The notes below the pieces were generated by a model, which did no database searches, had not been told where the DNA came from, and worked only from the letters and a program-made list of their open reading frames with translations. From contig JAHFCV010000034.1 in assembly GCA_023249275.1 (NCBI GenBank), positions 1-15,785 on the forward strand: a stretch of 15,785 bases of DNA, written 5' to 3'. Shown piece after piece: positions 1-8,818 of this stretch (its first letter is position 1; each line of letters begins with the position of its first letter). Made by a program: the position numbers and the translations under genes. The stretch comes from Candidatus Methanoperedens sp. GTDB lineage: Archaea; Halobacteriota; Methanosarcinia; Methanosarcinales; Methanoperedenaceae.

Positions 1-7
1 AGGAGGT
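1..7 (+). promoter_or_regulatory. Shine-Dalgarno site for the head-protein gene
   Basis: AGGAGGT lies 7 nt before the TTG at 15 and is a near-perfect anti-Shine-Dalgarno match. It supports a TTG start for the first gene, because no ATG occurs between it and the signal-peptide coding region. The promoter must lie upstream of the window. Confidence 0.75.
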
Positions 8-14
8 AAATTCA

Positions 15-2432
15 TTGGGGAAAGGCAGAGAATATGGTATTCTCAAACATAGAGGATGTATTGCGGTCATACTTATAGCTGCGTTTATTTTGTTCTCAGC
101 ATTGTCTGCCAATGCAGTTTCCGAATCGAATAAATCACTCGGCGGCAAACCCCCGAGAACTCTAATATCCTTGGATAAACCCATCCTGTACGAGAGCGGT
201 ACTGATTGGGAAGACTATTTAAATCCAGACGGCTCGCGTACAAGAAAAATTTATATCGGCATGAAGAATTACTGGAACGGGAGTGGTTATGAGCCGATAG
301 ATACGAATATAGTCGAAGAAGGAGAGTTTTTCAAAGTCGAAAAGGGTGCATATAAAGTCCACTGGAGCAGCAGCAAAATCTTCAAACTCAAGAAAGACAG
401 TTCTTATATCACCTTTCAGTTGAAAGATATCTCTCAGGGCAAGTCAAAGCGCACAGCAAGTTCGATCAGCGAAATAAAAGGTCAGAAGAATAAAAATAGA
501 CTCAAGTTTAAAGATATTTACCCTTCTATAGACCTTGAGTATATTTACTACCCTGATTTATTGAAGGAGAACATAATCCTGAACAGGGCTCCTGACATGT
601 CTATTGAAGGCGACGCCATGGATTTTTCAGGGTATATAGACTATTCCAGTGGGCTTGAGATATGGGCGAATGGAGCAAAACAGGAAGGTTCTTTTTTGAC
701 TTCCGGCGCGATTGAGTTCAGAGCAGGAGAAAAGGTTGAATTTACCCTGCCTCCGCCTCTCATCGAGGATGCGAACAATTCTCATGTTCAAGGAGAATAT
801 GAGTTTGTAAGAGAGAACGGAAAGAGCTTGCTTTCTGTAAAGGTGTCTTACGAATGGCTAGTGGACACCGATAGGGTGTACCCCGTAGTAGTTGATCCTA
901 GCATTAAGATACTGGCTACTGCCGATACTTTTGTAAGCCAAGCGTCTCCTAACACGAACTATGGACTTAAACCTTACCTTGAGATTCTGAGCAAGTCATC
1001 ATCAAACGAGCGTGTGCTTCTGAGATTCCCTCTGACCTCCAGCTTGCCCTCAGGGGCTACAATATCAAGTGCAACACTATGGATGAATTCTTATTGGGCA
1101 GATACAGGAAGAATAATAGATGTTTGGTCAATGAGCGATTCTCCATGGGACGAAAGAACAGTCACATGGAATAACCAGCCATCTCATGTGACCAAATTGT
1201 CCTCCAGCATTTCAGGAACTGATTGGCGAAGCTGGGGCGTGACAGGTGAAGTTAAGAGTAGATGGGGGAAATATCTCTTTTTAAAAGTCATGGACAGTGC
1301 GGAAGGACATTCGGAGTATAAATACCAGCGATATCGTTCTTGGGAATACGGTTACGACATACCTTATTTGGAGGTAATTTATTCATTACCTCAGAACGAT
1401 TGTAGCCTCGGTAGCGATGCTTCTAATACCTTTTATGATGCTAATTCAGTATCCATTCCAAAATCCTGCTCAGGATACTTGGAGTTCCCTGACATCAGCG
1501 ACTATTACAAGTTTTTCGTAACTTCGGGTTACACAATAGATGCAACCATGACTCCTCCCTCTGGGGCAGATTTTGATCTTTACTTATACGACCCCGCCGG
1601 CAATCTGAAAGCCGTATCTGCCCGTAGTGGAAGTTCTACAGACAGCATTTCATACGTGGCGGATTCATCAGGCGAGTGGCGAATAGAGGTATATAGGTAC
1701 AGTGGCTCAGGCACTTACTCGCTCAGTGTAACTGTTACACAGCCATCCCAGAACGATTGCACACTCGGCGGCGACGCTTCCAACACATTCAGCGGCGCCA
1801 GCCTTATATCAACTCCGAAAAGCTGTTCCGGATACATAGATTCCTCCGACACAAACGATTACTACAAGTTCCCGGTAACGCAAGGTTACACAATAGATGC
1901 GAGCATGACACCTCCTTATGATTCGGATTTTGACCTCCAGTTATATGACCCGGGTAATAACTGGAAGACAGACTCCACCAAGGGGGTGGGTCAAACAGAC
2001 AGCGTTTCATACGCAGCAGATTCATCGGGCGACTGGCGCATAAGGATATACCAGTACAGCGGCTCGGGCACCTATTTGTTCAGCGTGAGCATTGCTGATA
2101 AAACGCCGCCGTCGGTATCGATTTCTTCGCCTGTAAGTAACTCTGTTCTCACTACTTCTACTGTTGCGGTTCTTTGGTCAGGCTCAGATACAGGTTCCGG
2201 GATTAACCGATACGAAATCCAGCTTGATAATGGCGGCTGGACAAATAAAGGCACGGCAACAAGCCATACTTTCTATGGCGTTGGCTCCGGAACCCATACA
2301 GTATATGTAAAAGCCATCGATAATGCGGCAAACTCAGCAACGACATCTGTAACCTTTACGGTACAGCCATCGCTTCCCGACCTCTCCATCTCCGCTGAAG
2401 ACATTTTCTTCGAAAAAATAGGGGGCGGCTAA
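15..2432 (+). CDS. Exported WapA/Rhs-like surface head protein with DNRLRE and PPC domains, truncated in CARDB
   Basis: This 805-aa protein starts at TTG behind a strong ribosome binding site. Residues 1-34 form a Sec signal peptide: basic start, hydrophobic core, Ala-Asn-Ala cleavage site. Residues about 35-298 resemble the N-terminal module of WapA/Rhs-type surface proteins (NYWN..YEPIDTN, then SIDLEYIYYPDLLKENIIL). Residues 299-455 look like a DNRLRE beta domain (ADTFVS, NYG, L.RF, W.E.TVTWNNQP, PYLEVIY). Two PPC-type domains follow at 461-575 and 580-695 (NDC.LG.DASNTF, FDLYLYDP, GSGTYSLSV), then an Ig-like domain at 697-785. Residues 788-805 start like a CARDB domain (PDLSISAEDI.F) and then hit a stop. 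The protein probably acts at the cell surface in adhesion or binding. The stop leaves 1 nt before the next start, so the two genes are probably cotranscribed and translationally coupled. It may be the head of an older toxin whose tip was lost. The domain calls are from motif reading only. Confidence 0.85.
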   Translation: MGKGREYGILKHRGCIAVILIAAFILFSALSANAVSESNKSLGGKPPRTLISLDKPILYESGTDWEDYLNPDGSRTRKIYIGMKNYWNGSGYEPIDTNIVEEGEFFKVEKGAYKVHWSSSKIFKLKKDSSYITFQLKDISQGKSKRTASSISEIKGQKNKNRLKFKDIYPSIDLEYIYYPDLLKENIILNRAPDMSIEGDAMDFSGYIDYSSGLEIWANGAKQEGSFLTSGAIEFRAGEKVEFTLPPPLIEDANNSHVQGEYEFVRENGKSLLSVKVSYEWLVDTDRVYPVVVDPSIKILATADTFVSQASPNTNYGLKPYLEILSKSSSNERVLLRFPLTSSLPSGATISSATLWMNSYWADTGRIIDVWSMSDSPWDERTVTWNNQPSHVTKLSSSISGTDWRSWGVTGEVKSRWGKYLFLKVMDSAEGHSEYKYQRYRSWEYGYDIPYLEVIYSLPQNDCSLGSDASNTFYDANSVSIPKSCSGYLEFPDISDYYKFFVTSGYTIDATMTPPSGADFDLYLYDPAGNLKAVSARSGSSTDSISYVADSSGEWRIEVYRYSGSGTYSLSVTVTQPSQNDCTLGGDASNTFSGASLISTPKSCSGYIDSSDTNDYYKFPVTQGYTIDASMTPPYDSDFDLQLYDPGNNWKTDSTKGVGQTDSVSYAADSSGDWRIRIYQYSGSGTYLFSVSIADKTPPSVSISSPVSNSVLTTSTVAVLWSGSDTGSGINRYEIQLDNGGWTNKGTATSHTFYGVGSGTHTVYVKAIDNAANSATTSVTFTVQPSLPDLSISAEDIFFEKIGGG

Positions 2433-2433
2433 G

Positions 2434-5400
2434 ATGAGTGATTCCTTCAAGAAATTTCTTGTTCTTTTGAATATTCTCATGATAGTCCTGTCACCTTTGA
2501 GCCCGGCAATAGCTGCCAGTGATGCTGGCAATAACAATAATGCAGGAGGAAATTCAGGGAATAGTAATGGCGGTAACAGTGACAGTGGCAACAATGCAGG
2601 CGGGAGCGGAAGCACTGGTGGAAACAGTGGAAATAGCGGCAGTGAGGGTAATAGCGGGGGCAACAGTGGTGGGAATAATGAAGCCGATAATAATGGCGGT
2701 GGAAACAACGGTAACAATGGAAATAGTAATGGCGGTGGGAATAAAGCTGGTGGAAATGACGGAGATGGTAATGAAAAAGGTGGAAACGATAAAGGGAATA
2801 ATGGTAATGGAAACGGTGGAAATAATGGAAATGGAAATAATGGGGAAAACAAAGGCAAAAACGATCATTCAGGGGCAGTAAGCTATTCCAACTCAAATGG
2901 GGAGAACAAGCAAGAAAGAAAATTCTCAAGAGAGACAACACTGGAAAGGGTCAAAATAAAGAACAACAAAGCCAAAGAACATAATTCCAGCAACAAATCC
3001 CAGGACAACCTCAAAAACTTCTTTCTGGAAATCCCACTTACAGACGAGACGCCTTACAATCTAAAACAGCAGGCATATGCGAGAATAAAATCCCTGCTGG
3101 GACAGGGCGAGGATAATCATAAACTCGGCACGATAGCAGACCTCATGAACCAGAGCTTTAATGAGAGCTTCTGGCTGGATGAACGCCATGTTATTTCTTC
3201 CGAGGTGTTCAAATACGATATGCATGCAGCCCAGCAGGTGAGGGTGTTAATCGACCGTGAAAAGAAGTCGCCGCTTTTAACAGATGATTTGACTTACATT
3301 ATTCTAAAACTCATCCAGGCAGACAAGATGCTTGCATACATTGGCATCGAGGATACGAAAAGCATTATTGAAAAGCTGCCCGGCGGGGATATAGAGCTTG
3401 AGTTCCATCTTGACAGGGCAATAAGCCATTTCCTGATAGCTGAGGCACTCCTTGAGAGGGGGTCGGATGTGGTAGCCGTCCAGCATTATAATAACGCATG
3501 GAATGAGTCATTCGGATACCTCGTAACAAAAGATGCCTTATCGCCTCCCCGGATAACCATAGAGAGACCAGCCGATAATTCCTACACGAACTCATCCAAC
3601 CAGATAGTAGCAGGCACAGTCTTCGATGTCATGGTGTCCGCTATAAAAAACGTAAATATTACGACAGACGGGAATACCTCTTCTGCGCCTGTTATTAACG
3701 GAACCTTCGAAGGAGTGGCAGCCCTGAAAGAAGGACACAATGTGATTGAAGCCAGCGCAGCAGATTACTTCGGCAATGTGGGCTCAGCGCGGGTAAACGT
3801 AACTCTTGATACTATCCCGCCTGAGATCAATATTACAGGCATCGGGGAAGGCGCATATTACAATTATAACGTTTCTGCGGCGGTAGAGTTTTCCGATATT
3901 CACCTGAATACCACTGTTGTCCTGCTTGATGGAAATCCATACAGCCAGAGTACGAATATATCATCGGAAGGCAACCATACCCTGACCGCGCAGGCGGCTG
4001 ACCTTGCAGGGAATACTGCAACCAAATCCGCAGCTTTCACTATTGACAGGACGCCGCCGGATGTTAAAATATTCCAGCCGGCAAATGCAGGTTTCGTCAG
4101 ACAGGTTGTTAATATCAAAGGTGAAGCCAAAGACCTTAACCCTGATGCAGTTACCATAAAAATCGATGAAATAAAAGTGTCAGAATCATTAGATTATAAC
4201 TGGGACACCCGTGCATATCCGGACGGCTCCCATACCATAACCCTTGAGGCGAATGATAAAGCAGGCAACTCCGCTTCCACTTCTATAAACGTGACTGTGG
4301 ACAACACAGAACCTGAGGTCATAATAAAAAGCCCTCTGAACTTTTACTTGGGGAAGAATATAACAGTTGATGCTGATGTAATTGAAGCGAACTTCGAAAG
4401 CTGGTCTGTAAGGGTGGATGGAAAAGAGGTTTCAACCACTCTTTCGTATGAGCTAAATACCGCCATTTATGCAGACGGCAACCACACCATTGAGATATAT
4501 GCATTTGATAAAGCAGGTAACACTGGAGCAAAAGGCGCGCTTGTGAACTTCGACAATACCGCGCCCGATATCAACATGACCTCACCGCATGATGGAGCTT
4601 TCGTAAAGCACGCAGTAGATATAGACGGTATTGTAAACGATACCAATCTCCTCTCATACACCATAGCCATTGATGGCTCGGTGGTCTCGAACACCCTGCC
4701 TCACCTGTGGGATACCTTTGCTTACAGCGACGGTGAGCATATAATCAATATAAGCGCAGCGGATAAAGCCGGGAACACTGCTTCAAAGGAAATAACCCTA
4801 ACTATTGACAACACCCTGCCGAGGGTTGAGATAAAGTTCCCGCCTGACCGCGCCTTCGTGAGAGGAGTAGTTGACCTGACGGTGGATGTCTTTGACGCCT
4901 ATATTGATAAATTCCGCATCTACATCAACGGCGTCCTCGCAGCAGAGAACCAGGCGAACTTCTCCTGGAACACCACGCAGCAGCCGGACGGCGCGTACAT
5001 CATCGAACTTGTGGCTTATGATAAGGTTGGGAATGAGAAGAGGACTTCTATCAATGTGACCGTGGACAACACGCCTCCGCAGCTTGCCGTCTCCGAATTG
5101 AACCTTTATCCGACTCTTAACAATTCAGAGTATCCTCTTTTGATTACCACAGAAGCAGATATAAACACAATCGTTAACAGTGTACCTGTTATCCTGGATA
5201 ACGGCTCCGCAACATACAAAACAAACGTGACTCTCGGCATCAATAACTTTGTCGTAACAGCAATAGACCGTGCAGGTAATCCTTCAGTCTGGAATAAGAC
5301 AATCCTTGTGGATGAGGACAACCTGCCGGACTGGTATGAAACCAATGTTACCGGCACAGACCCGCTTAACGCTGATTCCGATTCAACAAAGACTGCATCA

Positions 5401-7809
5401 AACGAAGCTGCAAACGGTATTACTGATGACAGAGAGGACTTTGATAACGATGGCTTAACGAACTTACAGGAGTTCAGGCTTGGAACGAATCCATTCTCAA
5501 ACGATACAGATAACGATGGTCTAACCGATGAATTCGAAGTATTTAAGACGGGCACTTTCCCGACTTCAAACGATTCTGATGGAGATGGCATAACAGATGC
5601 AAATGAGGATTTAGACAATGACGGTTTAACAAATTTGCAGGAACAATCGCTGGGCACAGACCCGCTCAATTCTGATACAGACGATGATACTCTCAACGAT
5701 GGTTACGAAGTAAATACGCTCAAAACAAATCCGCTCAGCAAAGATACAGACAACGACGGTCTTGAAGACGACAGCGAAGTCAAGCTGGGAACAAATCCCC
5801 TCTTAGCCGACAGTGACGGCGACGGCAAACCCGATGGAAACGAAAGCTATGTCCAGACTTTTGCAAATACAACTGCTGGCGTAGAAGCTACTATAAATGG
5901 CATTGGCGACATTGGCAAAAACATTGTTCTTGCAAAGGATAGCTCAGCAGTTCTAGTATCCAGCCTGCCTGGCGTAGTTAACACCGTAGATATCTCAAGC
6001 AGTTCACAGGTAAACTCGGTCTCCATAAAAGTTTACTATAACGAGGCAAATCTCGGCGGTATTCAAGAGTCTGAATTGAAGCTCTTTTATTACAACGAAA
6101 CAAGCAACGTCTTTGAACTTGTTGCAGACCAGGGAATTAACACCGCTGAAAATTATGTATGGGGCAGCACAAACCATCTCTCCATTTTCGGAATAGCAAC
6201 GCCAAGAGACTGGTTTAACCAGTGGTATGTGAACTGGAAAAAGCCTGAGCAGGTTTTCAAGATCGGCGACAGGATGCGGATAAAGGCGAATGTGCATAAC
6301 ACCGGGCAGGGTTCAGCTTCTAATGTTAAAGTAGAGTTCAGGGAGAACACCCAGAGCGGCACGCTTATAAGCTCAACTACTATTCCGAGCATAGCCGCCG
6401 GAAGTTCAGCTTTGACCTCGATTGAATGGACAGTCAGGTCTGGTGTAACCCAGGTCTGCGTGAACGTGGACCCTGCTAATTTGATCGCAGAGGTCAGCGA
6501 AGGAAATAACAACGCATGCGGCGATTTCTCCCGCAATCTTGACAGCGATAACGATGACTTAACTGATTATGAGGAAACCAATGGTATGCGTGTGGCTTTC
6601 CCCAATGCTTTTGTCAGGACTTACGCGGGCAATGCACATAGCGACAACGACGGCTTAACTGATGGCTATGAGATGGGACGCATTGTTTACGATCCTGGGA
6701 ACAAGCTTCTTTATGATTCTCTTGCAACGCTGTACGGCTGGGATAAATCGCTATACGATGGCTATCACTATGAGTATAAAGCCGATCCGATGAAAACGGA
6801 CACGGATGATGATGGATTTAATGATAAACAGGAGCTGGATGCTGGCACGAATCCATTTAAATCAGATGATAAAAAAGCAGTGGAGTTTACTTTGGGCTTT
6901 ACTTTTGGAGAAATCTTATACGGAACCCATGACTCCCTGTATTATATGGGCGGTTGGGTTTTGAGCGGCTTTTCATCCCAACCCATAACATTCTGGTGGG
7001 CTGATATTAGAGATAGCCTGTACTCGGCAGTTACTCTGGATGTCCCTGGGTTCCTAGTCAATGTACTCGGCGTTGGTCCGGTTGCCGGTGATGCAGCTAA
7101 GGCTTTAGGCAATATCGGAAAGTTTGCTGCCAAGCACGCGGAGAAAGTTTCGGACATAGCCAAGTTCGTGCTCAAGAACTTCCCTGGAGATGGAGCCTTC
7201 AGGATAGATGCTTATGACAGGCTGTATGACTTTGCGGCGAGTGCGCTGAAGAGAAAAGGGATTTCGACATCAAGGGTAGATGAGCTTGTGGATAAGGGAA
7301 TAGACCTGAGCAGACATAATAAAGCTGTTGACCTGCTGAAGAGCTGGTGGGGCAAGAGGGCTATTAGAGGAGCTGATGATGTTGCTGAGATTCTGGGAGA
7401 TGAAATTATTAAGGCGAAATATCCGACTTCGCAGGGATATGTGGTAAAGTATAAAGTCACATTTTATGATAGCCTTGGTGGGACTGCTAAAGAAGTAGAT
7501 ACTGTAGTTATAAACAACGAAGGAAAATTAATCGCCTTTGGTGAAACGAAAAGTAAAAAAACTCTCACTTCATTTGAAGATGCTGAGACTCAAATTACTG
7601 ATACTAAAAGACTAATAGTAAACAAAGCTTTTTCGAGAATCAAAGCAGGCGATGGTAGCGAGATAGATGTTTCTAAAGTCCATATGGACTACATTCAAGA
7701 GACATTTAAGATTGGACCGGCAGATGCCGAACATGCTTATGAGCATAAGTTAGCTGAAAAATCCACAGAATTAGATGAAATATATAAAACGTTCTCGGCT
7801 GTTAAGTAG
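2434..7809 (+). CDS. Full-length secreted polymorphic toxin with PD-(D/E)XK-type nuclease tip (toxin 1)
   Basis: This 1791-aa protein is the only toxin here with an export signal (residues 1-27, cleavage after AIA). A Gly/Asn-rich disordered stretch runs from 30 to 147 and a helix-rich region of unknown family from 190 to 369. Seven Ig-like repeats fill 370-959, most opening with D(N/R)TxP and carrying a DGxH...A.DKAGN motif. A TSP3 block (DSDGDGxxDxxE, NPLxxDTDNDG) spans 960-1135. A beta domain spans 1148-1255 (KVYYNE, ELKLFYYNE, HLSIFG). CARDB spans 1275-1369 and a second TSP3 block 1370-1482. A hydrophobic pre-toxin domain spans 1483-1639 (DSLYYMGGW, DIRD, GPVAGDAAK). The last 152 residues look like a restriction-endonuclease-fold nuclease, with E1657, D1689 in EVDTVV, and E1704-T-K1706 in GETKS as candidate catalytic residues. 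Ca2+ binding by TSP3 would give a rigid stalk. I see no peptidase, anchor or autotransporter domain. The tip is inferred to cut DNA or RNA of rival cells. Confidence 0.85.
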   Translation: MSDSFKKFLVLLNILMIVLSPLSPAIAASDAGNNNNAGGNSGNSNGGNSDSGNNAGGSGSTGGNSGNSGSEGNSGGNSGGNNEADNNGGGNNGNNGNSNGGGNKAGGNDGDGNEKGGNDKGNNGNGNGGNNGNGNNGENKGKNDHSGAVSYSNSNGENKQERKFSRETTLERVKIKNNKAKEHNSSNKSQDNLKNFFLEIPLTDETPYNLKQQAYARIKSLLGQGEDNHKLGTIADLMNQSFNESFWLDERHVISSEVFKYDMHAAQQVRVLIDREKKSPLLTDDLTYIILKLIQADKMLAYIGIEDTKSIIEKLPGGDIELEFHLDRAISHFLIAEALLERGSDVVAVQHYNNAWNESFGYLVTKDALSPPRITIERPADNSYTNSSNQIVAGTVFDVMVSAIKNVNITTDGNTSSAPVINGTFEGVAALKEGHNVIEASAADYFGNVGSARVNVTLDTIPPEINITGIGEGAYYNYNVSAAVEFSDIHLNTTVVLLDGNPYSQSTNISSEGNHTLTAQAADLAGNTATKSAAFTIDRTPPDVKIFQPANAGFVRQVVNIKGEAKDLNPDAVTIKIDEIKVSESLDYNWDTRAYPDGSHTITLEANDKAGNSASTSINVTVDNTEPEVIIKSPLNFYLGKNITVDADVIEANFESWSVRVDGKEVSTTLSYELNTAIYADGNHTIEIYAFDKAGNTGAKGALVNFDNTAPDINMTSPHDGAFVKHAVDIDGIVNDTNLLSYTIAIDGSVVSNTLPHLWDTFAYSDGEHIINISAADKAGNTASKEITLTIDNTLPRVEIKFPPDRAFVRGVVDLTVDVFDAYIDKFRIYINGVLAAENQANFSWNTTQQPDGAYIIELVAYDKVGNEKRTSINVTVDNTPPQLAVSELNLYPTLNNSEYPLLITTEADINTIVNSVPVILDNGSATYKTNVTLGINNFVVTAIDRAGNPSVWNKTILVDEDNLPDWYETNVTGTDPLNADSDSTKTASNEAANGITDDREDFDNDGLTNLQEFRLGTNPFSNDTDNDGLTDEFEVFKTGTFPTSNDSDGDGITDANEDLDNDGLTNLQEQSLGTDPLNSDTDDDTLNDGYEVNTLKTNPLSKDTDNDGLEDDSEVKLGTNPLLADSDGDGKPDGNESYVQTFANTTAGVEATINGIGDIGKNIVLAKDSSAVLVSSLPGVVNTVDISSSSQVNSVSIKVYYNEANLGGIQESELKLFYYNETSNVFELVADQGINTAENYVWGSTNHLSIFGIATPRDWFNQWYVNWKKPEQVFKIGDRMRIKANVHNTGQGSASNVKVEFRENTQSGTLISSTTIPSIAAGSSALTSIEWTVRSGVTQVCVNVDPANLIAEVSEGNNNACGDFSRNLDSDNDDLTDYEETNGMRVAFPNAFVRTYAGNAHSDNDGLTDGYEMGRIVYDPGNKLLYDSLATLYGWDKSLYDGYHYEYKADPMKTDTDDDGFNDKQELDAGTNPFKSDDKKAVEFTLGFTFGEILYGTHDSLYYMGGWVLSGFSSQPITFWWADIRDSLYSAVTLDVPGFLVNVLGVGPVAGDAAKALGNIGKFAAKHAEKVSDIAKFVLKNFPGDGAFRIDAYDRLYDFAASALKRKGISTSRVDELVDKGIDLSRHNKAVDLLKSWWGKRAIRGADDVAEILGDEIIKAKYPTSQGYVVKYKVTFYDSLGGTAKEVDTVVINNEGKLIAFGETKSKKTLTSFEDAETQITDTKRLIVNKAFSRIKAGDGSEIDVSKVHMDYIQETFKIGPADAEHAYEHKLAEKSTELDEIYKTFSAVK
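2521..2875 (+). repeat. Low-complexity Gly/Asn-coding tract
   Basis: Degenerate GGN/AAT/AGT codon runs encode about 118 residues of Gly, Asn and Ser, with Asp, Glu and Lys becoming more common toward the end. It follows the signal peptide directly and probably forms a flexible linker at the new N terminus. Open frames in other phases and on the other strand across this tract are artefacts of its skewed composition. Confidence 0.8.
4538..4556 (+). repeat. Direct repeat A, copy 1: Ig boundary shared with headless toxin 3
   Basis: These 19 bp are identical to 10921-10939 and encode the end of one Ig strand (LVNFDN). Similarity between the two genes begins here and continues downstream. Both copies are in the same codon phase, so exchange would keep the reading frame. 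Confidence 0.8.
4762..5073 (+). repeat. Direct repeat B, copy 1: conserved Ig repeat
   Basis: This 312-bp stretch aligns without gaps to 11145-11456 with 20 mismatches by hand count (about 94% identity). It includes exact blocks of 36, 55 and 53 bp. It encodes the Ig repeat containing PRVEIKFPPDRAFV and NTTQQPDGAYIIELVAYDK. Flanking Ig repeats are visibly less alike, so this is the best recombination arm in the window. Confidence 0.85.
6394..6419 (+). repeat. Direct repeat C, copy 1: CARDB arm
   Basis: These 26 bp are identical to 8855-8880 and encode the AAGSSALTS part of CARDB. Both copies begin on a codon boundary. Weaker similarity continues through the CARDB end and the second TSP3 block. 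Upstream of the second copy no similarity remains. Confidence 0.85.
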
Positions 7810-7810
7810 A

Positions 7811-7814
7811 GGTG
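7811..7814 (+). promoter_or_regulatory. Ribosome binding site of the first immunity gene
   Basis: GGTG lies 4 nt before the ATG at 7819, immediately after the TAG stop of toxin 1. It fits translation from the toxin transcript. Confidence 0.5.
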
Positions 7815-7818
7815 TGAT

Positions 7819-8298
7819 ATGGGAAAATATATGTATTTTTATCCAAAAAGTGAAGAAGCGTATATTGACATTTCTGGAGTAAAAATAAGCAATGTTAGTG
7901 TAAAGCATGTCTATGAGATCGCTCAAACACTTAAAAAACTTGGCTTAGAAACTAACGAATTTTTAAAGATATTCAAGGTGTATGAAGATGAATATTTCAA
8001 AACTCTTAGTTCTGAAGAGCAAACTGAATTGTTACGCAAGGCTTCGGAATTCATTCTAGAACCAGAGGAGATTAAAAAAATAAGAGATTTTAGCAAGAAG
8101 GCTATTACAAGGATAGAAAAAGCTGTAAACATAGAAGAAGTACACAAAAAGATGGAAAAAGTACCACATTTAGAGAGCGTATATAAATATATCGATAAGT
8201 CCGAAGTAGATTACTATGATGCTAGAGCGCACTTAATGTCTCTCCTTGCCATTTGTGAGAAGGCATTGGGACTTGGGGTTAAACTTCGTGTTGCTTGA
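7819..8298 (+). CDS. Putative immunity protein for toxin 1
   Basis: This 159-aa protein has no signal peptide or membrane segment, so it should stay in the cytoplasm. It is mostly helical and highly charged, with many Glu and Lys. Its end (DYYDARAHLMSLLAICEKALGLGVKL) resembles the end of the next gene product (DWEATMETQVIALCEFALNNNFGIHL), which hints at a distant shared fold. It begins 9 nt after the stop of toxin 1, so it is very probably cotranscribed with it. Small intracellular proteins encoded directly after a toxin tip are the usual immunity genes of polymorphic toxin systems. I do not recognise the family, and the pairing with toxin 1 is inferred from position. Confidence 0.7.
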   Translation: MGKYMYFYPKSEEAYIDISGVKISNVSVKHVYEIAQTLKKLGLETNEFLKIFKVYEDEYFKTLSSEEQTELLRKASEFILEPEEIKKIRDFSKKAITRIEKAVNIEEVHKKMEKVPHLESVYKYIDKSEVDYYDARAHLMSLLAICEKALGLGVKLRVA

Positions 8299-8311
8299 GG
8301 ATATCAAAGCG

Positions 8312-8319
8312 TTATATAA
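8312..8319 (+). promoter_or_regulatory. Candidate archaeal TATA box for the second immunity gene
   Basis: TTATATAA lies in the 49-bp gap between the two immunity genes, about 30 nt before the ATG at 8348. That spacing would give a leaderless or very short-leader transcript from an archaeal promoter. A BRE-like purine stretch is not obvious. If real, the second immunity gene can be expressed without the toxin. Confidence 0.45.
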
Positions 8320-8347
8320 TACAGCATTAAAAGAGGGAATATAGGCT

Positions 8348-8815
8348 ATGGGTGTAGATTTAGTATTAGTTGTCCCTGAAAATCGAAAGAATGATAAGAA
8401 AGTAATAGATGACTACTATTCTTTTATTTTTAGTAAAGAGAAAAAATTGAAATTAAAAATACCGAAAGAAAAATCCATAACTAATGCCAGATACAGAAAT
8501 GCTTTGGATTGGTTTGAAAAGAAGGGATCTGTTTTGATAACTGAAAGAATTTATAGCGATATATGCAATGTTTTAGATTGGAAGAGCGTATACCAACTCT
8601 TCGGAGGTCTCTATGATTCAGATAAGACCATAATACATGGAGACAAAATCAAGGAACTTATCCGACTGTTAAGAGAGGCTGGAGAGAAACTTGTCAGGAG
8701 CCAGAAAAAGGATGACCCGGAGTGGACAGATTGGGAAGCAACTATGGAAACCCAAGTTATAGCGTTGTGCGAGTTTGCACTGAATAACAATTTCGGGATA
8801 CATCTGAGCGAGTAA
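8348..8815 (+). CDS. Putative second immunity protein
   Basis: This 155-aa cytoplasmic protein begins with MGVDLVLVVPEN. It has a basic segment (FSKEKKLKLKIPKEKS), a central part with VYQLFGGLYDS, and a helical end (HGDKIKELIRLLREAGEKL, then ALCEFALNNNFGIHLSE). The C-terminal helix pattern is similar to the preceding gene product, but the N-terminal halves do not align by eye. It could be a second immunity factor for toxin 1, or the leftover partner of a tip that was replaced earlier. A separate TATA-like box and a downstream T-run suggest it forms its own unit. I do not recognise the family with certainty. Confidence 0.7.
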   Translation: MGVDLVLVVPENRKNDKKVIDDYYSFIFSKEKKLKLKIPKEKSITNARYRNALDWFEKKGSVLITERIYSDICNVLDWKSVYQLFGGLYDSDKTIIHGDKIKELIRLLREAGEKLVRSQKKDDPEWTDWEATMETQVIALCEFALNNNFGIHLSE

Positions 8816-8818
8816 TAT

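Noticed and set aside
2400..2450. Frameshift splitting one giant gene into the first and second genes
   Set aside because: The second gene has its own full signal peptide right after its ATG, so these are two separate exported proteins.
2334..2941. Several long open frames on both strands over the start of toxin 1 (Pro/Leu-rich, His/Tyr-rich or Met/Ile/Val-rich products)
   Set aside because: They follow from the Gly/Asn codon bias of 2521-2875 read in other phases. They have no ribosome binding sites or recognisable domains and lie inside a well-supported gene.
5106..5696. 196-aa Ser-rich open frame on the minus strand
   Set aside because: It is the mirror of the TSP3 repeats (GAT/GAC/AAC codons) and has repeated SLS-type peptides with no start signal.
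5380..5840. Regular short repeats that at first look like a CRISPR-type or minisatellite array
   Set aside because: They are degenerate codons for DxDxDGxxD TSP3 motifs with conserved protein sequence, not exact DNA repeats with unique spacers.
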